From assembly GCA_008477525.1 (NCBI GenBank), contig SPDT01000013.1:1535501-1599500 (forward strand): a DNA stretch of 64,000 bases, given 5' to 3'. Position numbers and translations under genes: made by a program. The number at the start of each line of letters is the position of its first letter. Positions within the stretch are counted from its first letter, which is position 1. This DNA is from Hypomyces perniciosus (lineage: Eukaryota > Ascomycota > Sordariomycetes > Hypocreales > Hypocreaceae). Below the pieces are notes generated by a model. It saw only the letters and a program-made list of their open reading frames with translations. It was not told where the DNA came from and did no database searches. Below are positions 11,517 through 22,170 of the stretch, one piece after another.

Positions 11517-12665
11517 ATGGCGAATTTCGGAGACCAAGCCTCCGAGGGCGACGACGTACAGTCGCGGATCGAGCAAGCTGTTCTACCTTTACAGGAACAA
11601 ATAGCTGCACTGATGAGAAAGCTGGACTCCATAGCACCAGCGACTCAGGGGCTAGATAGCCAGGAAGACGAGATGTCATTCCTTCCGCAACCTGAGCAAG
11701 AACCCGCGCAGGCCGCAACCATGAAGCCTGCATCGACCTCTACGATAGAGTTTACACAAGCTCCCAGGGTCAAGAGGAAGCCACTCCCCAACCCATCTAA
11801 ATTCTCGGGAAAGCGAAGGGAGTACGCCGCATGGGCGCAAGATATGCGCGAAAAGCTCGAACTCGACAAAGAGTTCTATAACAGCAACAGAGAACGGTGG
11901 TACCTTATTAACTCCTGCTTAGACGCTACACCTAAGCAGGTAGTCGCTACCTTCTATGCGTCAGGAGGAACCAACAGGAACTACGACCCAGCGGAATTTA
12001 TGCGATACCTGGACCGTACCTACAAGGATCAAGGACTCCGGAACCGAGCTGCGCAAGAGCTGCGCACTCTCAAGCAAGGAGATAAGACTTCGCTCTCATC
12101 TTTCCTTCCCCGCTTCGAACAGAAGCTCTCTGAGGCAGGCGGCGACGACTGGGCTGACCAAGCCAAGATCATCTTCCTCGAGGGAGCGTTATCTCCAGAA
12201 CTACGATTCCGCTTAGCAACGGTGGACCTGCCGCTTACCTATAGCGAATGGCTTGCTAAGGTCCAGGATATCGCTAGCCGCGTCGAACGATTAGATCCAG
12301 ACCGACGGAACGCGGGAGCCGCCTCGATAGGCCACTCCCGGCAGAAAAAACATAATAAGCCCCAACCACATCGCACTTCGAAGGACTATACACGAGCAGT
12401 CGACGAGGAGGGCGATACCCGGATGGGGGGCGTGAACCGCATGAAGAACCAGCGCCGACGCAGCTCCTTACCGAGCGAGGCAGACACTGCCCGGGAGGCC
12501 ACATGTTACCGTTGCGGGAAGGAGGGACATATTGCCCGGTTTTGCAAGAAAGGCCACAGAGCCCGGGCGCATCAGGTCCAGATCGCCGACCGCGAGTCTG
12601 ATGATAACAACCAGCATACCAACGGCGAGGAAAACAGTAACTCTAGCGACGAGTCAAAAGATTAG
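11517..12665 (+). CDS. gag: B2 Gag polyprotein
   Basis: A 382-residue capsid/nucleocapsid precursor that packages the element's RNA in a cytoplasmic particle. The ATG at 11,517 is the first one after the primer-binding site with a long frame. Residues about 1-75 are acidic and low-complexity. About 90-260 have the alpha-helical character of a retrotransposon capsid, with SKFSGKRREYAAWAQDM at its start. A basic linker follows, then one CCHC zinc knuckle with C330, C333, H338 and C343 (CX2CX4HX4C). The tail is acidic and rich in Asp, Asn and Ser. The stop is TAG at 12,663-12,665. The pol frame overlaps the last 19 bases in the -1 frame. The small ORFs on both strands inside this interval are shadows. 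Confidence 0.93.
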   Translation: MANFGDQASEGDDVQSRIEQAVLPLQEQIAALMRKLDSIAPATQGLDSQEDEMSFLPQPEQEPAQAATMKPASTSTIEFTQAPRVKRKPLPNPSKFSGKRREYAAWAQDMREKLELDKEFYNSNRERWYLINSCLDATPKQVVATFYASGGTNRNYDPAEFMRYLDRTYKDQGLRNRAAQELRTLKQGDKTSLSSFLPRFEQKLSEAGGDDWADQAKIIFLEGALSPELRFRLATVDLPLTYSEWLAKVQDIASRVERLDPDRRNAGAASIGHSRQKKHNKPQPHRTSKDYTRAVDEEGDTRMGGVNRMKNQRRRSSLPSEADTAREATCYRCGKEGHIARFCKKGHRARAHQVQIADRESDDNNQHTNGEENSNSSDESKD

Positions 12666-15600
12666 CTCCAACGCAAAGTCGGGCGTTGGAGCCCACAAAG
12701 GAAGAACTGAAGGGATGGAAGGAGTTCAAGGAGCGAATGACCGGCGAATCAGCAACGTTACAAGCCAGAATAGAGAATATACCTATTACAGCACTATTCG
12801 ATACTGGCTGTGACCTTTATGCTGTTATAAACTCCTCCCTTGCCCGGAAGTTACACCTCCCGCAGATCAAGATCACTAAAAGGAAGATTGGGACGTTTAC
12901 CGAGATCCACGAGAAGGTAGAAACCAGCCGTGTCGCTGTTATTTACCTGGATCTATGCGGCTATATTGAACGTCAATACGCCTATATAGTGGATAAACTA
13001 GATCATGACCTAATCCTCGGTAAGCCTTGGGCTGAGGCTAACCAGGTAGTATATAATGCAGCCAAGAAGGAAGTTAGCCACGGAAAAGCCGGCCTACAGC
13101 TACGATTCGCAGATGAGGAGGAGCCCGGGAATATTAAGGCCATACGAAGAGCCCGGCTTATACCAGCCTCGATATTGCAAGCAGAATACCGCCGCACTAA
13201 AAGGAACAGCGAAAAGGAAGCGTACTTCCTCCGAGCTATCAGCTTATCCGACATTGAAAAAGCACTCCAGCCTGAGAAACCTATAGATCCCCGGGAATAT
13301 ATCCCCCCCGAACTATACAAAGAGTTCTGTTCGCTATTCTCTATAAAAGAAGCTACTAAGCTTCCACCACGCCGCCCCGGAGTCGATTTGCAGATTCCCC
13401 TGAAAGCCGATGAACACGGCAAAGAACCGGAACTCCCTTGGGGCCCCCTTTACAGCATGTCACGCGAGGAACTATTAGTGTTACGGAAGACCCTCCTCGA
13501 CTTACTCGATAAGGGATTCATTCGAGCTAGCAGCTCAGCCGCCGCAGCCCCTGTCCTCTTTGTTCGGAAACCTGGAGGAGGAATTCGCTTCTGCGTAGAC
13601 TACCGCGCCTTAAACGCAATAACGCAGCGAGATCGCTACCCCCTCCCCCTTTTTTCTGAAACCCTTAACAGCTTAACGAAAGCGAAGTGGTTCACGAAGC
13701 TAGATATAGTAGCTGCGTTCCATAAAATCAGGGTCGCGAAAGGAGAAGAACACAAGACTGCATTCCGTACACGCTATGGCCTATATGAGTGGCGGGTAGT
13801 TCCATTCGGACTTACCGGCGCACCAGCAGCGTTCCAACGGTATATCAACCAGGTACTACGCCCCTTTTTGGACGACTTCGCGTCCGCATACCTCGACGAT
13901 ATCCTGATCTATACCGACGGGTCACGAAAGGACCATATGAAGAAGGTCCGGCGAGTTTTACGCGCCCTCGCTGATGCTGGGCTACACCTAGATCCTAGGA
14001 AGTGCGCGTTCGCACAGAAAGAGATTAAATACCTTGGGTTTATTATACATGCCGGCAAGGGAATTGCCTGCGACCCCGAAAAGCAGCGAGCTATTAGCGA
14101 GTGGCAGGCACCTACGACAGTAACAGGAGTCCGAAGCTTCCTTGGCTTTGCCAATTACTACCGGATATTCATCCCCGGGTTCTCTCGGATAGCCCACCCG
14201 CTTGTGAGGCTGACCAAGAAAGGGACCCCCTTCCAGTGGAAAGGTATGGAAGAAGCAGCCTTCCAGGAGCTTAAACGCCTCTTCATCGAAGCCCCTATAC
14301 TACAAGCTTGGGATCCTACAAAACGCACCTTTGTCGAAGCAGACTGTTCAGGATACGCTCTAGGAGGAGTCCTCCTGCAAGAGAACAAGAAGGGAGAACG
14401 TCACGCTATAGCTTACCACTCACAGAAGCTAAGCCCCGCCGAATACAACTATCCCATCCACGACAAGGAAATGCTGGCAGTAATTCGCTGTCTAGAAGAG
14501 TGGAGAGCAGAGCTACGTAGCTGCGACCCCTTTACAGTCATTTCAGACCATAAGAACTTGCAGTTCTTCATGACGCGCAGGAAACTCTCTGAACGACAGA
14601 CGCGCTGGGCAGAGTTCCTTTCCCAGTTCGATTTTACAATCCAATATAGGCCAGGCAGCGAGGCAGCCGCTCCCGACGCGTTAAGCCGCAGGGAACAAGA
14701 CCTTCCACTCAATGAAGGCGACGAGCGCGAACTAAGCCGCTATATACAACTTATCCCAGCCGCACCAGCGATACGGAGATTCGAGGACAGCGATACTGAT
14801 CTCCCCTTAATGCGCGTATTCGACGGAAACGAGGAACTACAGGACCTGTGGAACCTGACGATTCAGAAGGACCCGGTATATCGACGGGTATACGCTGCAG
14901 TTAGGAAGGAAGAGCGCTCCCTCCCCGCAGACCTCCAACTTAAGGTACAGATATCGGAATGTACAATCGACGAGGAACAGAGATTAACGTTCCGAGACCG
15001 TATCTGGGTACCGGCTACAACCGAAGAAGAAGGCGAAACGCTGCGCACTCGCATTGTGCAAGCAGAACACGACGCCGCAGTCTCGGGCCACCCAGGTCGT
15101 GACGGAACCCTAGCTATTATTTCCCGCAGGTTTTTTTGGCCAGGAATTAGCAGTACAGTCCGACAATTCCTCCGCAACTGCAGTATATGCGGAAGAGGAA
15201 AGGTATGGAGAAGCTATAAGCGAGGACTCCTCAAACCACTACCTATTCCCCAGCGCATCCGCAGCGACCTAGCTATGGACTTCATAGTCGACCTACCACC
15301 CACAGGACCAACACAGGCACGATACCTTTGGGTTATTATCGACCGGCTTACTAAGAATATTACCCTCGAGGTAATGGAGAGTATGGAGGCAGAAGCATGT
15401 GCAAAGAGGTTCCTCCAATGCCACTATCGGTTCCACGGGATGCCCCGGTCTATAGTCAGCGACCGAGGATCTAATTGGACCAGCCGCTTCTGGAGAGCTT
15501 TCTGTAAACTAGCAGGAACCCAGCAACGCCTAAGCACGGCGTATCACCCACAGACTGACGGCGGACCAGAGAGGAGCAACCAAGAGATCCAAGCATACCT

Positions 15601-16411
15601 TAGAGCATATATAGACTACTCCCAGAGCGATTGGGGAGACCTCCTCCCGGCAGCGCAACTAGCTTTAAATAACCGCGAACACACGGCTATCCAAATGAGC
15701 CCCTTTTTCCTTGAGCACGGCTACCATGTGGAACCCCTCCAGCTATATACGAAAGAAAACGAAGCTATTGGATTAAAGGACCCGGAGGAGAAGGCCGCAA
15801 AAGAAATAGTTGAGAGACTAGAAGGAGTAACCGCCTTTGCCCAAGCAGCACTTGCCGCTACGCAACAACGCTACGAGGACTCCGCGAACCAGCGGCGAGG
15901 CCCCTCTGAGAGATATGAGGTGGGAGATAAAGTCTGGCTACACCTCGGCAACTACAATACTCCCCGGCCTTCCAAGAAGCTTGATGCCCTACATCATAAG
16001 TATACAGTAACAAAGGTCATTAGCCCTCATGTAGTGGAACTGGGCGTACCAACTGGTATATACCCGCGATTTCACGTTGACCTGCTAAGAAGAGCGGCCG
16101 ATGACCCCCTTCCGGGCCAGATTTCAGACGACCCCCAACCACCACCGATACGAGTGGATGGCGAGGATGAATGGGAAGTTGAAGAGGTCCTCTGCGCGAG
16201 GACTAAGCGGCGAGGTCGCGGCTCTTTCCGCGAAGCATTAATACAGTGGAAAGGATATATAGAGCCAACCTGGGAACCGATACACGTACTTGAAGACACA
16301 GCAGCCCTCGACGACTATATATCTAAATATGGCCCAATCGAATCTAACGACGGGCCACTTAACAGCTATGCGCCAGCGAAGCAACGGCGCCCAAGGAGAG
16401 AGCCACCGTAA
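12647..16411 (+). CDS. pol: B2 Pol polyprotein (PR-RT-RNase H-IN-chromodomain)
   Basis: The frame is open from 12,647. There is no ATG near its start, so it is probably reached by -1 frameshifting from gag or by reinitiation. Numbering from the TTG at 12,686 (1,241 codons): aspartic protease motif DTG at 39-41; reverse transcriptase with FCVDYR at 302-307, catalytic D340 and YLDD at 402-405; RNase H acidic residues D553, E595 and D621; integrase zinc finger H795, H802, C832, C835; integrase core D865, D926, E962 with 35 residues between the last two; and a C-terminal chromodomain about 1,162-1,215. Its cage-like aromatics are W1163, W1188 and Y1191, and Trp-Glu-Pro follows. Chromodomains of this group bind methylated histone H3 and steer integration into heterochromatin. 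All catalytic residues are present. It ends with TAA at 16,409-16,411. Confidence 0.95.
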   Translation, partial: RRVKRLAPTQSRALEPTKEELKGWKEFKERMTGESATLQARIENIPITALFDTGCDLYAVINSSLARKLHLPQIKITKRKIGTFTEIHEKVETSRVAVIYLDLCGYIERQYAYIVDKLDHDLILGKPWAEANQVVYNAAKKEVSHGKAGLQLRFADEEEPGNIKAIRRARLIPASILQAEYRRTKRNSEKEAYFLRAISLSDIEKALQPEKPIDPREYIPPELYKEFCSLFSIKEATKLPPRRPGVDLQIPLKADEHGKEPELPWGPLYSMSREELLVLRKTLLDLLDKGFIRASSSAAAAPVLFVRKPGGGIRFCVDYRALNAITQRDRYPLPLFSETLNSLTKAKWFTKLDIVAAFHKIRVAKGEEHKTAFRTRYGLYEWRVVPFGLTGAPAAFQRYINQVLRPFLDDFASAYLDDILIYTDGSRKDHMKKVRRVLRALADAGLHLDPRKCAFAQKEIKYLGFIIHAGKGIACDPEKQRAISEWQAPTTVTGVRSFLGFANYYRIFIPGFSRIAHPLVRLTKKGTPFQWKGMEEAAFQELKRLFIEAPILQAWDPTKRTFVEADCSGYALGGVLLQENKKGERHAIAYHSQKLSPAEYNYPIHDKEMLAVIRCLEEWRAELRSCDPFTVISDHKNLQFFMTRRKLSERQTRWAEFLSQFDFTIQYRPGSEAAAPDALSRREQDLPLNEGDERELSRYIQLIPAAPAIRRFEDSDTDLPLMRVFDGNEELQDLWNLTIQKDPVYRRVYAAVRKEERSLPADLQLKVQISECTIDEEQRLTFRDRIWVPATTEEEGETLRTRIVQAEHDAAVSGHPGRDGTLAIISRRFFWPGISSTVRQFLRNCSICGRGKVWRSYKRGLLKPLPIPQRIRSDLAMDFIVDLPPTGPTQARYLWVIIDRLTKNITLEVMESMEAEACAKRFLQCHYRFHGMPRSIVSDRGSNWTSRFWRAFCKLAGTQQRLSTAYHPQTDGGPERSNQEIQAYLRAYIDYSQSDWGDLLPAAQLALNNREHTAIQMSPFFLEHGYHVEPLQLYTKENEAIGLKDPEEKAAKEIVERLEGVTAFAQAALAATQQRYEDSANQRRGPSERYEVGDKVWLHLGNYNTPRPSKKLDALHHKYTVTKVISPHVVELGVPTGIYPRFHVDLLRRAADDPLPGQISDDPQPPPIRVDGEDEWEVEEVLCARTKRRGRGSFREALIQWKGYIEPTWEPIHVLEDTAALDDYISKYGPIESNDGPLNSYAPAKQRRPRREPP

Positions 16412-16424
16412 GAAGGGGGGGTAA
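16411..16424 (+). other. Polypurine tract of B2
   Basis: AGAAGGGGGGG (16,411-16,421) plus TAA lies directly before the 3' LTR and should prime plus-strand DNA synthesis. It overlaps the last base of the pol stop codon. The same tract is seen in mutated form beside the B1 3' LTR at about 6,992-7,000. Confidence 0.85.
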
Positions 16425-16650
16425 TGTCACAGGCTAGGCCATGTCTCCCGGAATCACGACTACGCCGAATCCGGAAATACGACCAATACTAGACCGCTTA
16501 CCTAATTAGGAAACCACCTCGGCCACAACCCTATACGCACAACTATATAACGCATACATAGCTAGTATAGAGCTTCCTTCCTTCAGCTATAGATAGACAA
16601 TACAGAGGTGCCCTAACTGCGTGCTTTCCAGTTAGGCTACACCCGTTACA
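16425..16650 (+). repeat. 3' LTR of B2
   Basis: 226 bp, TGTCACAGGC...CCGTTACA, with no difference from the 5' LTR that I could find. Followed by the AACGC target duplication. Confidence 0.96.
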
Positions 16651-17384
16651 AACGCTCCCTTAAAGAAGATAATCTTGGCTTAGTTAGCCTAGTTATTGCC
16701 GCCTGCCTTAAAGAGCTTCTATTTAAAGCAGGGAAGGAAAGATAAGAGTGAAGTCTTATCTTTTTAGTTAAAAGTGTATAGCTTTTATATAGCTTGGTTC
16801 TAGAGTCTTTAATCCTTATAAATATAGTCTAGGTATTATATAAATTCTACTAGGTTATAATTCCTATTAATTCCTTTTAATATATAAAAGGTAATAACTA
16901 TTTATTTAAATATAGCGTTTAAGCAAGAGTTAATAAAGTATTACTGTTCTCTGTTACTGTTATAGAACTTTTTATTAAGTTTAAACTTTTCGCGTATATT
17001 GTGCGCCTATACAGTATACTCCCTTTACTTTCTTAAGAATTTAAATAGGTTAAGGAGTAGCTTTTTTTTAACTTTAAAAGCTTATATAAACTTTATTATA
17101 GAGGTCAATATAGGCTTTATAGTTGCAGCCTGTATGGGTTCTTGCTTAAGTTATAGAAGGAATAATATCTTGTTTTCCTGGCTATTTAGCCTTTGAGTTG
17201 CTGGTGCTATAGAGTTTAGCTTTTTTATTAATACAGCTATTTATTCCTGTAAAAGTAAAACAGCTTGTTTAATCCGCGACTGTATATCATTGCCCTTAGA
17301 GGCTTAGTCTCTGAAATTTGCTATTTTCCTTCTACAGTAAAAGTTCTGTTACTTACTGGCTAAATAGTAGCTAAGCTATAGATA
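16651..17384 (-). mobile_element. Gypsy element B1, internal region, gag side
   Basis: Reverse-complement, mutated copy of the 5' internal part of B2 (primer-binding site and gag N-terminal half). The bases next to the LTR, AGCTATAGATA on the plus strand (17,374-17,384), are the same self-priming site as in B2. No coding frame survives; the plus-strand ORF at 16,999-17,196 is antisense to the old gag. Confidence 0.9.
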
Positions 17385-17610
17385 TATAATAGGTATAGCT
17401 TAACTGGAAAGTATATAGTTAGGGCACCTCTATATTGTCTATCTATAGCTAAAGGAAGGAAGCTCTATACTAGCTATATATATATTATATAGTTGTGCGT
17501 ATAGGGTTATGGCTGAGGTGGTTTCCTAATTAGGTAAGCGGTCTAGTATTGGTTGTATTTCCGGATTCGGCATAGTCGTAATTCCGGGAGATATAGCCTA
17601 GCCTGTAACA
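17385..17610 (-). repeat. 5' LTR of gypsy element B1
   Basis: 226-bp LTR in reverse orientation, differing from the B2 LTR by transitions. It is followed by ACTAC (17,611-17,615), the same duplication as before 6,766. Confidence 0.93.
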
Positions 17611-17615
17611 ACTAC

Positions 17616-20600
17616 CAATACCTATTATTACTTTATCTCTTTTAAAGAGGAAGTCAGGAGAGGCTTTAAACTCTTTAACTGCTTAGCCCTAGTAGAGCTC
17701 TGGACCTAAAAGGTATAGGTAACTTAATGCAATAGGTGCCTCGGCTTTTATAACCTTTAAGGATATACTAGAACTGCATAATATAAAAAGTGCAGTAAGC
17801 CTACCTTTTAATATACTAATAAAGATAGGAACTGCAATGACCTTACCTAATATACTAACTGCCTTAAACCTTACTAGTCTAATACTTTAATCTGCTATAT
17901 ATACCCAGCTATTAAAAATAGCGTAAAAGTATATACTATTAAAGAATAATTTAAAAGTATTAAAGAACTTAGGATTTAGGAATTCTAGAAAAAGAACCCT
18001 GCCCCCTTTAAACCTAAGCCTAGACTTAGCGCACTTAAAGGAGGAGCTCTTTAGGCTGCCCTAGCTAGATCTTTTACTGCTCTTAAGGCCTAGATTTAAG
18101 GACCTTTCCCTTTAAGCAGGATAATACCCCCTGCCTTTATAATAAGGCCCCTTTAAAATAAAATTAACTTAATAAATATCTTTAATAGCTTATTAAAGGA
18201 AAGTTTACTGGCTTACTTTATAGTAAAGGTTACTAATTTAAATAACTTTATAAATAATGCTTTAAAGGAATCCCTTAAAGGAGATAAACCCTATAAGTTT
18301 AATTTATAAATAATAGACTTTATTAAAACTACTAAAAAAACTTTAGCTTAAAAATCTTTTAAATTAATATAAAAAAGTAAAGATAGTATTATAATACTGC
18401 CCTTTTATTAGCTTAAAAAGACAGCTTTAATATTATATTTATCTAAAAGCTATAAATTTACTAAAATACCATATTATTTAAGAAATAAATAAAATCTTAC
18501 TTTAACTTTTAAACATTTAACTTATTTAATAATTAAAAGGAGACTAAACCCTTTATCTTTATATATATTAGAAAATTATTAAATTTACAATATTAATAGC
18601 TTTTGCCTTTAAAATTAAAGAATAACTATATTTAGTAAGTAAAAGTCTGCAGTTATATTATTATTAATATTTACTATAAAGCCTCTTTTAATACTATAAT
18701 AAAAACCTTTAAAAAGTAGGGTTAGCCCCCTTTAAATTTAATTATAGCAGAAGACTTTAATATATTATACTAAATATAGTAATTAAGCTAAGTCCTAGAT
18801 ACTGTAGGTAATAGATTGGCTAAGTAGGCAGATAGATATAATTTAGTCCCTAGCTTAATAGATACTTTTATAAAGGATTCCGGAAAGTATATTAACTTTA
18901 TTTTCTTTAACTGCCTTATATTAACAACTATTATAAAAAACCTAAATATAGGCTTAGATTACTATATAGTTACTATTATACTTTTAAGCTTTATTAGGCT
19001 AATAGCTAATATAGGAAAGAAATATATCCCTTTTAAGAGCCTATAAGAGTTTAGCCAGCTAATATATATATATACCTAGCTCTTTTTAAAGGTAAATATA
19101 ACTAGCCTAATTAAAGAAGACCTAGATGCAGCTATATAAATACTTTAAAGACTCTTTATAGACTATATATAGTTAGCGGGTAAAAAAAGATATTAGAATA
19201 GATATAGCGCCTTTTAATAGGATAAAGACTACTGGATAATTTACTTAGCTTATATTATAGCGCCCCCTAGGATTAATAAATAGACTAAGGCAAGGAAGAT
19301 ATTGCATAATATAATTAAATATAAGAAATGCAATTACTGGGATAAAATTATAGTTAAAGCCAGCCTAGGCAAGGGAATCTAATAGGTGGCTAAGTAGTGT
19401 AAAGCTATAGATAAGTTTTAATTACCCCTTTTAATAGATAGTAATAAAAGGATTTTAAACTTTAGGGAGCGAGTAACCTTTTTTAAAGAATGTTTACTGC
19501 AGTAAAAGGGAGTAGAAAAAGATATTAAGAACTTATAGGAACCTTAAGTACTAAAGAACCTTTAAATATTATAGGATAAAATAGTTATTAAAGAGGAGGT
19601 AAAAAAGGCTATAACTAAAGCAGGGAATACTGCGCCTAGCGCAAATAATATATCGGTTACCCTTTTACACTATATATAGCCTACTATTAAAAAGTTTATT
19701 ATAAACCTCTTTAAAGGCTGCCTTAAATTAAAGTATTACCCCCTCTTTTTTAGAAACGTTAAGGTTACTATTATACCTAAACCTAATAAACTTAACTATA
19801 TAACCCTTAAAGCTTTTAAATTTATTTTACTGCTTTCCTATATAGGAAAAGGCTTTAAAAGGCTATTAGTTAAAAGGGTATCCCTTTTAGCACTTAAATA
19901 TAAAATTTTCTTAAAGCAGTACTTTAAAGCCCTCTTTAAAAGAGCAGCTATAGATTTAGTTGCCTGCTTAATTTATAATATTAAAGTTACTTTAAGTAAA
20001 GGGGAGGTCGCAACTTTATTTACCCTCAATATATTTAAGGCTTTTAATATTATTATAAAAAATAGACTGGTTTTATAGTTTAAGTAATAAGGCTAGCTTA
20101 TCTAGTTTATAAAATAAGCGGAGTCCTTTATAAGTAATAGAATTGCCTCTATTTATAAAAGAAATAGGACGAATTTACTAGACCTCGCCTTTAAGTATAG
20201 AGCCTTATAAAGATCTTTTATCTCCCTTATTATATTAATACTCTACTTTAGCCTAATCCTTTAGCTCAGAGATTAATAATCTTACTTTAAGTATACTAAT
20301 AATATCACTATATTTATTATAGGCAGGTCTACTAGAAAAATAGCTACCTTTATATAGTAAACGTTTAATAAAATATTAAAATAAAGAGTAGAGAATACAG
20401 TATTTTTTAATTATACTAAGGCGGAATTGCTATACTTTTACTATATAAAAGGCTAGATATATAAAAAAAGTATTATAATAGAGGGAAAACTAGTTTAGCT
20501 TAAAGAGAATATTTAATAATTAAAGGTTTACTTTAATTTAAGACTCTCCTTTAAGAAATATATAGAGACGCTAGCGGGTAAAATATATAAAGTCTTTAAC

Positions 20601-22155
20601 TTCTTTAAGTTATTTAATAAGATTTAAAAAGGCTTACCTCCTAAAGCTATAGTATAAACCGCAAAGGCCTATCTCCTCTTTATCGCCTTATATAGGATAA
20701 AGGTATAGTAGCTAGGATATAAATAATAGTTGCAAGTTAACCTTACTAAACAGGTAAATATAAGAGTGTCTAGACTAGTAGATAAAATAAATAAAGCTTT
20801 TAAGACTGCGGTAAAGGTAGTCTTCTCGGTTTAAAAGACTATAAGCGTTCTTATTTTATATAGAGAGTTAGGGGTCCCCCTGGCTAGCGTTGCCTTAGCC
20901 TAGGCCCGACTTAAGTGTATAGCGAGATTCGCGGGACTGGATTAAGATTACCCGATTAATTAATGCATTAATAAGAAACTCTTTCTTTAACTACTATAAA
21001 CTAGATTTTAGTGCACTGCTGCCCTAGTTAACAGAACTATTAGACTTACCCTCTTCGCTAAAAAGTCCCTATATATTCTCCCTAGTCTTAACTTAAAAGG
21101 TATAGGCAAATTAACTGCAGTAAGGAAATACCTAGAATTAGTTAATTCCCTCCCCCCTTACTTAATCCTAGCCTACTTTAATAAATCTTAAATCAGAGGG
21201 AATATAGGTTAGGGAGTAGTTGTTTACTATAAAGCAAAAGCAATTATAAATACTGGATGCTTTAATAACGCAAAGGTCTATAATGCGGAGGTATAGGCTG
21301 CCCTAAAGGCTATAGAGCTAGTAGCTAAATATATAAAGGAAGACTATATAATTTAAACAGCCTTCCTTTTCTTAAATAACTTATTGGTTATTAATAGGTT
21401 ACTTAGCAAGCCCCCCTTATTTATATAAAAAGTATATATACATTTCCAGAAACTAATATAAAGTATTTCGCCCTATAAAACTTTTATTTTATAAGTTTTA
21501 GGATATAAGGATATTATAGGCAATAAATAAACTAACTGTTTAGTTAAATAAAGCACAGCTTTCCCTGCTGCGCTATAGAATTAGGCTATAATTATATATA
21601 TTAAAAGATAGATTAAAAAAGAAGTCGCGGAGGTAAAGGAGCGAGATTAGCTTAGCAAAACTTTAGAAAGCTATAAATAATAGGGACTTAAGGCCCCAGC
21701 TTCCCCCCTAGAACTTAAACTTTTATGCTTTATCTTTTATAGGCTTTTAGTGGAAAGGTTAGGATATAGGGACTTTTAGGAATACTATAAATGCTTTAGA
21801 TATAATAAAGAGTCTATCTGTAAGTGCAGTAAACTAAAGAGATAAGGCTACTTCGCGGAATATAGAATAGTTAAGCCTTTCCTTTTAGATATCCCCTTAG
21901 GAGAGACCCCCCTCTTTTACCTATTTAGACCTACAGGAAGCAAAGCCTTCTAGAAACTAATAGAGGAAGCGGACCTTTATAGCCCTCCCTTAGCGGAAAT
22001 AGATTAACACTACCTAGATTAACCCTTTTTCCTTTATAAATTAAAACTCAGTAAATAGTGGCGTAAGCTGCCAGCTCTTAACGTCCTGTTACCTATAAGG
22101 GATTTATATAACTAGTTTACTTAGTGGATGTAAATAATAAAACAAAATAAATAAA
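17616..22155 (+). mobile_element. LINE1, 3' part (ORF2: RT, RNase H, zinc knuckle, A-rich tail)
   Basis: Continuation of LINE1 after B1. An RT signature reading VTIIPKPNKLNY lies near 19,765-19,800, and the catalytic box at 20,292-20,303 reads Tyr-Thr-Asn-Asn where Tyr-Ala-Asp-Asp is expected. An RNase H-like stretch follows near 21,170-21,340 (YFNKS where YxDGS is usual, then ALKAIELVAKY). A Cys-rich knuckle is near 21,780-21,840. The 3' end is A-rich (AATAATAAAACAAAATAAATAAA) and directly abuts the 15-bp duplication at 22,156-22,170. Every frame has stops. The order RT, RNase H, Cys-rich tail fits Tad1/I-type LINEs; the clade is inference. Confidence 0.87.
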
Positions 22156-22170
22156 TATAACTTCTTAAAA
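22156..22170. repeat. Target-site duplication of LINE1, right copy
   Basis: TATAACTTCTTAAAA, identical to 5,393-5,407. Confidence 0.92.

Larger units (their letters stand above)
11231..16650 (+). mobile_element. B2: intact Ty3/gypsy chromovirus
   Basis: Complete 5,420-bp element with 226-bp LTRs (11,231-11,456 and 16,425-16,650) that read as identical over their whole length. It is flanked by AACGC at 11,226-11,230 and 16,651-16,655. It has open gag and pol frames, a primer-binding site against the 5' LTR and a purine tract before the 3' LTR. The GC content is normal and there is no sign of RIP, although it is embedded in a mutated copy of itself (B1). Identical LTRs, open frames and no mutation load mean a recent insertion that is potentially mobile. 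Confidence 0.96.

Noticed and set aside
13003..16299. Minus-strand and off-frame ORFs within B2 pol
   Set aside because: Shadows of the GC-rich pol gene; none has an independent motif.
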